From: Piper betle
Taxonomy: Eukaryota; Streptophyta; Magnoliopsida; Piperales; Piperaceae
DNA: 64,000 nucleotides
NCBI GenBank assembly: GCA_033002965.1
Contig: JAURVB010003056.1
Coordinates: 141,771 to 205,770, forward strand
Direction of reading: 5' to 3'
The notes below the pieces were generated by a model. It worked only from the letters and a program-made list of their open reading frames with translations, was not told the DNA's origin and made no database searches. The translations under genes and the position numbers were made by a program. This document shows positions 36,181-46,718 of the stretch, one piece after another (within the stretch, counting starts at the first letter, position 1; each line of letters begins with the position of its first letter).

Positions 36181-38080
36181 TAGGTATTAAGCATCTTAGA
36201 AAATTAGGGTCATTATAGAGTCAATCCCTCTCTCTTAAAAATTGTTGACCTCAAATAGGGGAGAGGAGGAGATTGTGTGTTTTGATGATGAGATTGTGTG
36301 GTTCGTTCAGTTCTCGAATATTGAACTCAATGAACATATTTATTGCATAAAAAGTAGAGATTTATGCATACTAACTCTTGTTTAAATTAAATTATGATTG
36401 TATTCTTATTTTCTTATAATGCATGATGAATTGTTATTAATAAATAGATATGTTGTAATTTTATAAAATTTTACATATATGTAATCTAGTTATCGTGCTA
36501 GTTAATCAATAGTAGGAAGATTATATTAAAATATCTTATTATATTATGCTTTGATGGTATAAATTGCTAGAATGAGTAATTCCATGTAAACTCATCGTGT
36601 GTATTAATAAAATAAAGAGTCTAACTTGTTTAGATGTTGTGAATTGATACTGCGATTGAGTTTGTAGAAGTTGGGATGTGAAAATTGATTTATAATCACT
36701 AACATTGGCATTGTCCCATAAGGATTACAATACACCTAATACCCACCCAAATTTTGGTGTCTAAGTGCATGCTAGATTATGTTTGTTTACAATCCTCATA
36801 ACCAGGATGATATATTTCAGATAGGACAGTAAAATCCTGACGTATGTCCAACATACCAATGCCAAAAACCCGCTTCTCTCCCTACCAATCAATGGTCAAA
36901 AAGTATATTAACTACTTATCATATAAGCTATGCGCATTTTGAAAGACCTCAAATAAATAACTTCACTAAAAAGTTAACAAATGCTCCCTAAAACCCAAAA
37001 TTATATATTAGGGATGTATATTTATGACCCTCATAATATGGAATGATATGAGATGCATCCACACACATTCACAACACTCAAGGAATTTTCCATGCTAAAC
37101 AAAGCATCAATCATCAACTAGGAAGATTACCCTTTTATTAGTTTTATTTTAAGTAATTGTCATGACTTAATCCTACCAATTAACCCCCAAACAAAAATAT
37201 GAATGTTGCCAACCAACAGCCTTGAGCTTTAGCGCAAATGTTTGTTGTGGCTTGGCGCGACCTTGTGCTTTGGTGCAAAACACTAATTGAATTATTTCTG
37301 GCAAATCGACCAAATCTATTGGGCTAGAGTTAGGTGCAAACTCTAAAGTTAATTATCATATTCATTATTATTTTGTGTACTTAGTGATTTTATCAATAAC
37401 ATAGAATTGCCTCACCATGTAACAATTAGATGGGAGCATGACTTGTAGCCTTGGCAGACAAGGTGGTGGAAGATTCTATATTAGATAATTAATATTAATT
37501 ATTTAATTGGACTTGTTTTAATTATTTTTGGATTCTATGTATTATTATATAGCAGTGGAACATAGTTATGTCGTATGATATTACTTTGAATAATTATCAA
37601 TTGCTTGCAATAAAATGGCATATAAATTTACTTATTCAATTTATATTGTTAATTATTATATTTGAATAATTTAAATAGTTATTTATTGCATACTTGCTCT
37701 CTTGTTATTTATTATTCTATGTATTAGTTCATTGGGGTTTAGATTATCAGACCAAAAGTAGCCCAATCCAATAAAATTGAGTGGCTCGTCACAATACACG
37801 TATACTACGCAGTTTTCAACAATCTATAGCAATATAATGGTTTAGGTATACGTAGTTTTCAACAATCTATATCACTATAATGTTTTAGGTTTACAGCTTA
37901 TGAATGCCAATCATATCTATGTGTAAAGGCTCATGCAAGACTTTGTATTGCTCTGACTTTACTCACCACAACTCTGGTCCACCACAAAAAAATAAAAATG
38001 ATCACAATCATTGTTTATGAAGAAAAAAGATGATCACAATCAATTGGGAAGCTGGTTTACAAGAATGATCATATTGGCTA

Positions 38081-38082
<2 letters not shown>
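36181..38082. other. AT-rich intergenic DNA, nothing recognised
   Basis: About 1.9 kb without gene or element ends. A short direct repeat (ACGTAGTTTTCAACAATCTAT, first copy beginning ACGCAG) occurs twice at about 37807-37880. Confidence 0.4.
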
Positions 38083-38120
<38 letters not shown>

Positions 38121-38126
<6 letters not shown>

Positions 38127-39019
38127 ATACTATGGTGCGCTGCCATAAGGGCAGCGCACCATGCGGCACCAAATCTGGGCCGCTGGATTTCAATCCAGCG
38201 GCCCAGATTTGATAAGCCGCCTCAGACCGCCTGAGACCCGCCAACCCGCAACCCAACCGTCCCTTCGCCCATCCATTCGCCTGCCCGCTCGTCCGCCAGC
38301 TTGACCGCCCTCCGCCGCTGCCCGCTCCCCGTCGCGGCGCCCCATCCCGCCGCCTCCCTCCCGCCCCGCCGGCCCCTCTCCCGCCACTGCCTGCCACCGC
38401 GCCCCCCACCCCGTTCCCCCTTGCCCTCGGCCGCGCCCTTCCAACCCTTCCCCCCATCAGCCCACGGGCTGGGGCGCGAGGGTGTTGGAAGGGGCACGGC
38501 CGGGGGCAAGGGGGAATGGGGGTGGGGGCGCGGTGGCAGGCAGTGGCGGGGGAGGGGCCGGCGGAGCGGAGGGAGGCGGCGGGATGGGGCGCCGCGACGG
38601 GGAGCGGGCAGCGGCGGAGGGCGGTCGAGCTGGCGGACAGGCAGGCGTGGGTGGTGGGTAGCGACAGGCGGGGGAGACGGCTGGGGGTTGCTGGCGCGGC
38701 AGCGGGGGTTGGAAGGGGTGGCCGGGGGTGAGGGGGGAACAGGGGGGTGCAGGCAGGGGCCGGGGAGGGCGCCGGCGGGGCTAGGGGGGTCGTCGCGGCG
38801 GGGGGTGGGCGGCCCGACGAGCCGTCGCGGACAAACAGACTGCCGGTGAGCCTCGCGAACAAACGGGCGGGCGGGTCTAAGGCGGGTCTGACGGGTCTGA
38901 CGGGTCTGAAAATCAAATTTAAGATAGTGAAATCTAGGCCACTGGATTTCAATCTAACAGCCCAGATTTGGCAGCGCATGGTACGTTGCCAAAAAGGGCA
39001 GCGCACCATTGCGCTGCCC
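38121..39019. mobile_element. Hairpin-tipped (TA)n-flanked element, copy A
   Basis: Seen: lies between (AT)n at about 38083-38120 and (TA)n at 39019-39040. Left end: stem-loop 1 GGTGCGCTGCC/GGGCAGCGCACC (38134-38160), then stem-loop 2 with perfect 19-bp arms AAATCTGGGCCGCTGGATT (38171-38210). Right end: stem-loop 2' at 38930-38969, then stem-loop 1' with GGCAGCGC words (38970-39019). Centre very GC-rich, with a 370-bp palindrome. No transposase. Copies B (39041-39313) and C (55236-55811) share the plan. Superfamily unknown; TA flanks fit Tc1/mariner or Micron-like target choice. Confidence 0.72.
38278..38647. repeat. Large GC-rich palindrome (arms about 165 bp, loop about 38 bp)
   Basis: 38278-38445 is nearly identical to the reverse complement of 38484-38647: both run through CGACCGCCCTCCGCCGCTGC-type text (left arm CTTGACC), GTCGCGGCGCCCCATC and CACTGCCTGCCACCGCG. 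Transcribed, it would fold into one long double-stranded stem. It sits in the centre of element A. Confidence 0.88.
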
Positions 39020-39040
39020 TTATATATATATATATATATA

Positions 39041-39313
39041 CATTAATGATGCTATGCGCTGTCCTGTTTGGCAGCGCATAGGAGGGGGGCCGTTGGATTT
39101 TAATCCAACGGCCCTCCCACGTCTTCCCCCCCCCCCAACCGCCCTCGCCCATAGCCACCGCCCCACCGGCTTGCTACCACTCCCCTCACCCCTTCCCGCC
39201 GCTCCCCCGCCCTATGGGGGGGGAAGAGGTTGGGGGCCGTTAGATTGAAATCGAACGGCCCCCTCTTATGCGCTGCCCCTACACTACCAAACACCAAATA
39301 GGGCAACGCATAA
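39041..39313. mobile_element. Hairpin-tipped (TA)n-flanked element, copy B
   Basis: About 270 bp between (TA)n tracts. Left: stem-loop 1 TATGCGCTGTCC/GGCAGCGCATA (39053-39080), stem-loop 2 GGGCCGTTGGAT/ATCCAACGGCCC (39081-39118). C-rich centre. Right: stem-loop 2' GGGGGCCGTTAGAT/ATCGAACGGCCCCC, then stem-loop 1' TTATGCGCTGCCC/GGGCAACGCATAA (39267-39313). Same architecture as copy A in a quarter of the length. Confidence 0.72.
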
Positions 39314-39317
39314 CACT

Positions 39318-39353
<36 letters not shown>

Positions 39354-40167
39354 ACAATATATATATATATAACAATATATATATATATATTTGTTGATGT
39401 AGAGGAGCTTTCAATTGCTAGCTAGCTAAAGAAAAGAAAAAAGGAAAGAATGTTCTTCACAAACCCATTTTGTGGCTGGTCTTAAACCTTCAATCTCCAC
39501 CACAGAAGCATGAAGCCATTTATGGCCAGAGCTGAGACATATTCTTCGTCTCCTCTTCCAACCACAAGAAACTTGACCATCTGAATCAAGAACAACCCAG
39601 TAGAGTTGTTGCAGGTCGCTTTAAACGGCTCTTGCAATTGTTGAAGACAGAGACATATATAAAAAGTTGGCAAATATATGTGTTCTAATTGGTAGTTATC
39701 CCTCCAAAATTTTATGCATAATTATTTAGAGTTATCCTTCCAAAATTTTTTGGAAATTTTTTATGCATTTTGTTTATGGTGTAATTAGGTTTCCCTCCAA
39801 AATTTTTTGGAGAATTTTTATGCATGTCATTTTATTATCACGAGTATATATGCCATACGGCTAGATAAGAATGATTATAATGTGGGGCACTCTTATTGGG
39901 GAGTTTGCATATGTGTCCTACAGATTATATTTCTGATTTTAAGAAATTGTATATTAAGGGGTTAAGGAATGGGGAAAAATCATTAATCAAACATTATTTT
40001 CCTTCTAATAAAATACCAAAGAAAATTTTCCATTTTCCATTTTCTTAATTAATCCAATAAAATGTTAAGATTATAAAATTGTCATATTATTTTATTACCT
40101 AATAAATTTTTATCCGTCAACTAAACAAACCCTAGAAATGGTTATAATCTATATATATATAAAGTAG

Positions 40168-40209
<42 letters not shown>

Positions 40210-40233
40210 TATGAAAATAATAATGAATAAAAT
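39314..40233. other. Intergenic, with (TA)n tracts at both sides
   Basis: (TA)n at 39314-39390 and about 40169-40208. A 63-codon open stretch at 39482-39673 (-) ending VVGRGDEEYVSALAINGF may be a gene relic, but I cannot name it. A segment TTCCAAAATTTTTTGGA-like is repeated at about 39705-39820. Confidence 0.4.
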
Positions 40234-40368
40234 TTGACAATGAAATATCAAATATACCCCCACCTGAAAGCGGGCCCCACAACTGACAGTCGTCCTACCA
40301 TAACTCACCGCGAGCTATATACCGCGACATACTTGCTGGAGATCCCCGCCGGAGGCCTTCGCCGGCGC

Positions 40369-43014
40369 ATGAAGAAGATGGCCGCCATCCTCGCCGCCGC
40401 GCTCCGTCGGAGAGCCGCCCGCTCCTTCTGCGGCCTCGCCGCGGAGGCCGTCAGCCCGGAGGCGGGGCGCTTCCGGGGCATTGAGGTGTTCGGGGCCAAG
40501 GAGTACGAGGACTACCGGCGGTCCCGCTACGGGGAGATCACCCACAAGGCCGTCCTCGTCGACGCGACCGGGACCCTCCTCGTTCCGTCCCAGCCCATGG
40601 CCAAAGTTTGTATCTTTTGTATATTTTGTTGTGTTTGTTCATGGAGATATGCTCTGTTTTGTTGTTGTTATTGTTGATTTGGCTTTGGTATGTGGTAGAT
40701 ATATAGGACGGTCGGGGAGAAGTATGGAGTGGAGTACACCGAGGAAGAGATTCTGAGGCGCTACAGATGGGCTTATGAGCAACCATGGGGCCGGTCTCGA
40801 CTGAGGTCAGTGTATTTCTTTGCTTTATCTACTATTTGTACTGTAATGTGAAAGGAATTTTGTTTCTTCCATGCCTTTTGAGTGAAATGTGAAAACCTGT
40901 TTGGTAGATTTTATGTTTGTAACTGAAATGGACCACGTTGGCTGTTAGATTTTTTGTTTGTCACCGAAGTGAACTGCAACATGAGCAGGATGTTTGGAAT
41001 GGGGAAATATGTTTGTTAAATTTTGTATTTGTAAAAGAAGTTGACCGAGTTGGTTGTTAAGCTTCTTGTTTTGGAACAGAAGTCCACATGGATAATAGAA
41101 TGTTCGAAAAATGATAATCTGTTTGTTGTATTTTGTCTTCATAACGTAAGTGGAGCAATCTGGTTGTTTAACTTTTCCTTCAAGATGGTTGTTGAATTTG
41201 TTGTTTGTGACAAACGGATGTCAAGGTTTTTAGACTGGATCTGTGAGTATTTTCTACAGTATGACTGTGGTTTACTGTGATTGCAGATATCAAAATGATG
41301 GAAGGCCCTTTTGGCAATTCATAGTCAGGTCGTCTACGGGATGCTCCAATCCTCAATACTTTGAAGAGCTTTACAATTATTACACGACTGACAAGGTCTT
41401 GTTTAGATGGTGTTCTTGTTTGTAAATGCAATTGGTTGAACTGGAATTCTGATGTTTTGTTTGCTAATTTAGGCATGGCATTTTTGTGATCCGGAGGCAG
41501 AAAAGGTCTTCAAGGCACTTCGAAGAGCTGGTGTGAAGTTGGGCGTAGTATCCAACTTTGACACAAGATTGCGCCCTCTTTTGCAAGCTTTGCGGTGTGA
41601 TCATTGGTTTGATGCAGTGATCATTTCAGCAGAGGTTGGTTTGCTTGAAAATGAAATTATTTGTCTGATTAAGACGGTACTGCATAGTTGTCATATGTCT
41701 TTGCTGAAAAATAAAAATTGGTATGGATTTTATGAAAGCTTAAGGAGCAGATTTCTAGAGATACTAAACACAAATAAACACAACATTCTTTTTTATTACA
41801 CAATCAATTGTTCTTTGTTGATTCTGGATGTGAAAACAACTAAACCTTGCATTGGCTTTAATTTATTAAAAACTAGCGGCAATTTTTTTTATTTTTTCAT
41901 GCAAAGCAACTAAATGAAGAAGTCAAGCCTCTACTTCCATAATTTCGGTTACATGGAATATCAAAATATACCATTTTTTTCCGGTAAATCGGAATCAAAC
42001 TAATGGTGAGCTGAAACTCTGTTCGGTACCTCTGGTTTCGAACTAGCGTAATTTTCAATTATGTTGATTGGAATGGTTTGTGAGCCTGTATTCTACTTGC
42101 TGACAGCCTTATGCCTCCTGTATGAATGGATTTTTTATGTGTATATCTGTTACCGGTGCTTAAGGCACACTTCTTAAATCTTGCCAAAGACATAATTGTG
42201 CCATTGATTCATATGAGTGTCGAGTTTTCTGTGCTAATATTTTATCTTCTTTTGTTAAGATCAGTATATATTCATCATGTTACTGTGTTCTTTAGTTCTT
42301 TTCTAGTTCTGCTTAGATTAAGGTCTAATGTATTGGCAACATTATTGACTCCAGGTGGCCGCAGAGAAACCAAATCCAACAATATTCGCAAAAGCATGTG
42401 AGCTTCTTGGAGTAAAACCTGAGGATGCTGTCCATGTGGGGGATGACCGAAGAAATGATGTATGGGGTGCTAGAGATGCAGGTTGTGATGCTTGGCTTTG
42501 GGGAAGCGATGTACACTCATTTAAAGAGGTAGTTGCATCAAATTAAGGATAATCATGTTATAAAAGTGTCCTGGTTATTTCAAAATGAGAACCTAGGTAT
42601 TAATAGATTTGCTTAGACAGTAGAGCGTTTTTTCATAGACGATGGTGACACTGTTTATGCCAATGGTGATTTAGTGTGATAGATGATGTTATTGCTTCAA
42701 ATAGGGGAACATTCTACAAAGATTTTATATCATTCATTTGATTGTGATAAAAAATCAATTGGGCAGGCTTCATTTCTTGCTTCCCTTTCTTCTAAGTTCA
42801 TTTATTCGGTTTTCCACAAGTATGATATTGATACAAATTATGTTCTGGAATAAATTTAAAAAACATATAAGAAACTTCTTGAGGTGCTCAGAAAGACAAG
42901 ATTTTCTGTGCTTGGAGTATTCATTGCAGAAGTTCTTGATCATTCCATCTTGTGATATCTGAAGCTATTGTTCTGGTGATGTAGGTTGCCCAGAGAATTG
43001 GTGTTCTAGTATGA
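40369..43014 (+). CDS. HAD-like hydrolase, HDHD3 type (At2g41250-like), six exons, 272 aa
   Basis: Role: haloacid-dehalogenase-superfamily hydrolase, probably a phosphatase; substrate unknown. Exons 40369-40605, 40699-40805, 41287-41395, 41473-41634, 42355-42528, 42985-43014; all GT-AG and 819 nt in total, divisible by three with no stop. Motif I is LVDATGTLL (nucleophile Asp, second Asp replaced by Thr, as in this subfamily); motif II VVSNFD; motif III Lys in EKPNPTIF; motif IV HVGDDRRNDV with GARDAGCDAWLWG. The last exon gives VAQRIGVLV. I chose ATG 40369 because the N-terminus MKKMAAILAAALRRRAARS is Arg/Ala-rich and acid-free, fitting a mitochondrial or plastid transit peptide; ATG 40378 is an alternative. 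An earlier in-frame ATG (40234) reads through likely 5' UTR. First exon GC-rich, later exons AT-rich, a monocot-like gradient. Confidence 0.93.
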
Positions 43015-43927
43015 GGAACTCCCAACAAACTTCTTCTTGCACTTTGTTTATGGACAGTTTGTTCTAGTTTTCTTTCATCTTTCTTTGCTGGTCGCTAGCC
43101 GTAGTTGGAAGAGAAACTTGCTTGTAAATATCGAAGGCACTGCCATGTTTGATTAGCTTTATTCTTGTATGAGGATGTTTATTATGTTGTGTAGGTGCAT
43201 GCTTCGAACTTCAAATGTCATTTTTTTCTTCTTTCTAGAAGGCAGATTAAATAGTGTTGAATTAAATCCCTTTCACAGGCTATTGATGTCATTACCCAGA
43301 TGCCATGTATCCGAGAACACTATATATGATTAGATTTTTATTAATATAGGTATATATTATATATAAAAAGCCAAATGGATATTAATAATTCCAAATGCAA
43401 GATTGATGAATCAAACCATCATATCGTATGCAAATTGAAACAGCAAGAACCATCTAGAGATCACGTTCTCGAGTCAATATGAATGCAAAATTAAACGACA
43501 AAAAAATGCTCAAAAAACACTAAATATATTACAGTGCATGGAATCATACAACTTCGATCTACAACTGCCCATGCATCCAACTTAGGTATAGATATATATA
43601 AAAACCTCCTTCTACACGCCATTGCCCACATAATAACAATAGTCGACACAAACATGAAACAACATTGAGAATTCAACATACATATATGACAAAAAAAGAG
43701 AGAGCAAAATGCAATTATAGAAACATATATTCTCAATTTTTTGGCCTGCATATTTTTATCTTGATATATATATATATATATATATATAGATATATGATTT
43801 GTATGAAACACTCTTTATGATTAACAAATGTTTACATTCTTAGAAAAGCTACGTCTCCCCCATGCATGCAACCCCAAAAGGCCATATTTTCGTTTTCTAC
43901 GTTTCTTCCACATCCATGGCGATTGGA
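43015..43927. other. Convergent intergenic region between HAD gene and LRX gene
   Basis: Holds the 3' UTR of the plus-strand HAD gene and the 3' flank of the minus-strand LRX gene, with (TA)n at about 43764-43788. No further gene seen. Confidence 0.45.
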
Positions 43928-45841
43928 CTAGCTAGAGCTTGGGAAGAGAAAAATGATTAAATGGGTCGTCTTAGTATCCGATGTAGATGGGCGGTGGAGG
44001 GAGGCGTACGAGATCCCACGCTCCGGCGGGAGGATGAAATCGTCCGGCGACGGCGGCGGCAGCGACGGCTCGCAGTCAGGCGGGGGTGGTGGTGGTGGGG
44101 ATGGTTGGCAGTCTGGCGGCGGAGGTGAATGGACAGGTGGTGGCGGGGAGAGGACCGGCGGAGGAGGTGAGCGGACCGGCGGAGGAGGTGAATGGACCGG
44201 CGGCGGTGGCGAGCGGACCGGTGGAGGAGGTGGCGGGGAGTGGACGGGTGGTGGTGGTGAGTATACCGGAGGAGGCGGGGAAGGTGAAGGCGGGGGCGGT
44301 GAGTAGACTGGCGGAGGTGGAGAATAAACCGGCGGCGGCGGCGGTGGAGAGTAGACCGGCGGAGGTGGAGAATAAACCGGCGGCGGGGGCGGAGAGTAGA
44401 CCGGCGGAGGTGGAGAATAAACCGGCGGAGGCGGCGGAGAGTAGACCGGCGGAGGTGGCGAATAAACCGGCGGCGGCGGTGGTGAAGAGTAGACCGGCGG
44501 GGGAGGTGAATAAACCGGCGGCGGCGGCGGCGGTGGCGACCCAACCGTCGGAGGAGGAGGCGGGGAGCGCCGGAAAATGACCGGCAATGGAATGTACGGC
44601 TCCGGCGCCGGTGCCGGCGCAGGGGTGGGGATGGGGTGGCGCCGAGGAGCAGCACCACCGCATTGAGCCTCCCTGCTACAGTCCACCGGCTTGTTCACCA
44701 CGGCGGCGCACTCGCTTGCCGACCTCTGACTCGGCCGCTCCGGCAAACAGTTGCCGGCGTCATCAAACACCACCCGCGACCCCTTCCTGGGCACACACTC
44801 GAACCCTTGCCCCTTGAAATAATTGTCCGAGTACGTGAAGTTAGACAGCTCCGGCAGCAGGCAGACGGCGTCGGGCACGAACCCAGTGAACCTGTTGCCG
44901 GAGATGTCCAGCTCCCTTACCATGCTCAACTCGGAGAGGCTCTTGGGTATGACCCCGGTGAAGGAGTTCCAGGACGCGTCGAGAACAGTGAGGTTGGACA
45001 GCTTGCCGAGTTCGGGTGGGAGGCAGCCGGAGAGGTCGTTGTTGAGGAGGATGAGCTCGTTCAAGGTGTGGGCCATTTTTCCGACGGTGGTCGGGACGCA
45101 GCCGGAGAACTTGTTGTTGGCGAGGACGGCGACGGAGACGGTGGAGTTGCCGAGCGTGTCGGGGAGTTGTGAGTGGAATCGGTTGTGGTTGAGGAAGAGC
45201 GCGTCGAGGTCCTTGTCGAATAACTCGGCCGGCAATGGGCCTTCCAACTCGTTGTATCGGAGGTCCAAGTACTTGAGTGCGGGTAGGGCCAGGACGTGCT
45301 CCGGGAATGGGCCCACGAAGCGGTTGTTGCTTAGGTCCAGCTCGTGGAGGAGGCTCAGCCGGGAGAAGCTCTTGGGGACAACCCCGCAGAAGCGGTTGGA
45401 GTTGATGTGGAGCAGGGCGAGGTCGGTTAGCAGGCCCAGCTCGGCCGGAAGGTAACCCGCCACATCTCCGTGGTTGAGGTCGAGCCCGGCGACGACATTG
45501 ATGGTCGGGTCGTCGAGGGCCTCGGCACAAAACACGCCGGTGTAGGCGCACACGTCGGGTCCTGCCCAATTGCCAGTTATGTTGAGCGGGTCCGAGAAAA
45601 TGGCCTGTTTCCATGTCTGGAGGGCAACGTAGGCCCTCTTGAGCCGAGAGTTGGCGAATGTGAAGCCAAACTGTCCGATATCGATGTTAAAATCGAAATC
45701 AAAGGAGAGGTCACCGCCCTCACGGAAGGTGAGGAGCTGGCGGCCGGCAATGGAGGAGGCCTCCGCATCGGTAAGGCCATGCACGGCAGAGAGGGTGGCG
45801 AACACGGAGAGGAGGAGTAGGTGACCGGAGGAGGCCCGCAT
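43928..45841 (-). CDS. Leucine-rich repeat extensin (LRX) protein, single exon, 637 aa
   Basis: Role: cell-wall protein. Known: LRX proteins bind RALF peptides and pectin through the LRR part and anchor in the wall through the extensin part. Seen: signal peptide (residues 1-22, LLLLSVFATLSAVHG); N-terminal LRR cap with NWAGPDVCAYTGVFC; about ten LRRs to residue ~350 (ALLHINSNRFCGVVPKSF, ELDLSNNRFVGPFP, LDISGNRFTGFVP); a Cys hinge (NKPVDCSREAQCGG, ~390); then (S)PPPP repeats with VYSPPPP, VHSPPPP and VRSPPPP to about 600. The VYS repeats supply Tyr for cross-linking. The last 37 residues (ISYASLH...IIFLFPSSS) lack the usual Tyr-rich Pro tail, so the extreme C-terminus may have shifted frame. 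Third codon positions are strongly GC. Intact, one exon as usual. Confidence 0.95.
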   Translation of the reverse strand: MRASSGHLLLLSVFATLSAVHGLTDAEASSIAGRQLLTFREGGDLSFDFDFNIDIGQFGFTFANSRLKRAYVALQTWKQAIFSDPLNITGNWAGPDVCAYTGVFCAEALDDPTINVVAGLDLNHGDVAGYLPAELGLLTDLALLHINSNRFCGVVPKSFSRLSLLHELDLSNNRFVGPFPEHVLALPALKYLDLRYNELEGPLPAELFDKDLDALFLNHNRFHSQLPDTLGNSTVSVAVLANNKFSGCVPTTVGKMAHTLNELILLNNDLSGCLPPELGKLSNLTVLDASWNSFTGVIPKSLSELSMVRELDISGNRFTGFVPDAVCLLPELSNFTYSDNYFKGQGFECVPRKGSRVVFDDAGNCLPERPSQRSASECAAVVNKPVDCSREAQCGGAAPRRHPIPTPAPAPAPEPYIPLPVIFRRSPPPPPTVGSPPPPPPPVYSPPPPVYSSPPPPPVYSPPPPVYSPPPPPVYSPPPPVYSPPPPPVYSPPPPVYSPPPPPPVYSPPPPVYSPPPPSPSPPPPVYSPPPPVHSPPPPPPVRSPPPPVHSPPPPVRSPPPPVLSPPPPVHSPPPPDCQPSPPPPPPPDCEPSLPPPSPDDFILPPERGISYASLHRPSTSDTKTTHLIIFLFPSSS

Positions 45842-46056
45842 TGTGATGGCAGCTAGGCCTCCTTGGACAAGGCCCCAAAGACTGCTGCTAATATTCTAAC
45901 AAAGAGGTATTTGAGGGAAAGGGAGAAAAGGAGGTGGTTATGGGAGAAAGAAATTGGTGGCTGGAGGGTTTGGGAGGTTTCGGCCATTCATCTTTCCCAC
46001 CATTCGTCGTCGACGGTTTAATTCGGTTATAGTTTACCCACCTGTTAAAGGCTGTC

Positions 46057-46062
46057 TATATA
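46057..46062 (-). promoter_or_regulatory. Probable TATA box of the LRX gene
   Basis: TATATA within CTTATATAGAC on the minus strand, about 215 bases before the ATG, giving an expected transcript start near 46025 and a leader of about 185 nt. Judged from position and sequence only. Confidence 0.45.
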
Positions 46063-46718
46063 AGGGGAGTGGTTTCCTTTGTTTTGCTTCTTTTAGATTC
46101 TCATGTTGTTGGTCTGCTCGGTAGGCGTGTTGACTCCCAATGCACAAGCACCACAACACTGCAGGCACAAACCCATGAGCTCAAAAACCACCAGAAAAAC
46201 ACCAAATCAACATGGAGAAGAGAGCCATATATGTGATGTATATATCATTTATATCAGGTGCCATATATAGCGGGCCAAGAGGCAAAGCATTCCCTATCCT
46301 ATCCACAAACAATTGGCTAAGAATGGCCATTTTCCTTGTCAATAATAATAATCATAATGAATAATATGTAACTTAATTGCATGGCAGCTGCTATAAATTA
46401 GACATCAAAAAGCCTTTTTCTAAAATCCTTACCAGCACAGGAGTCCTACTCCATGATTTAAACATGGGGCAAGCTAGTATGTATAAGTGAGAAAACAAGA
46501 AAACATACACAGGCGAGGCGAAGGATAATTCGATAAAGTGCAGGGAGTCGAGGAAAGAGGCTAATGGCCCCATTGTAAAAGGAAGATTTTTGACGACATA
46601 CAGGACACTTCCTCAAGCAAAACTTCATCTTGCAGGCAATTCAAACAAGAATCTTAGGACGATTGACAACGCTCCGATCTTTATAAGAAGGAATTATCAA
46701 CGGACATCTGGTCCAACA

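Noticed and set aside
38008..39009. A 333-codon open frame on the minus strand across element A
   Set aside because: It runs through the (TA)n tract and both arms of the palindrome, is made of Pro/Arg/Ala/Gly low-complexity text and matches no family; it is a by-product of GC-rich sequence.
44841..45614. Long open frames on both strands opposite and beside the LRX gene
   Set aside because: Shadows of the GC-rich LRX coding sequence; the frame with signal peptide, LRRs and SPPPP repeats explains the region.
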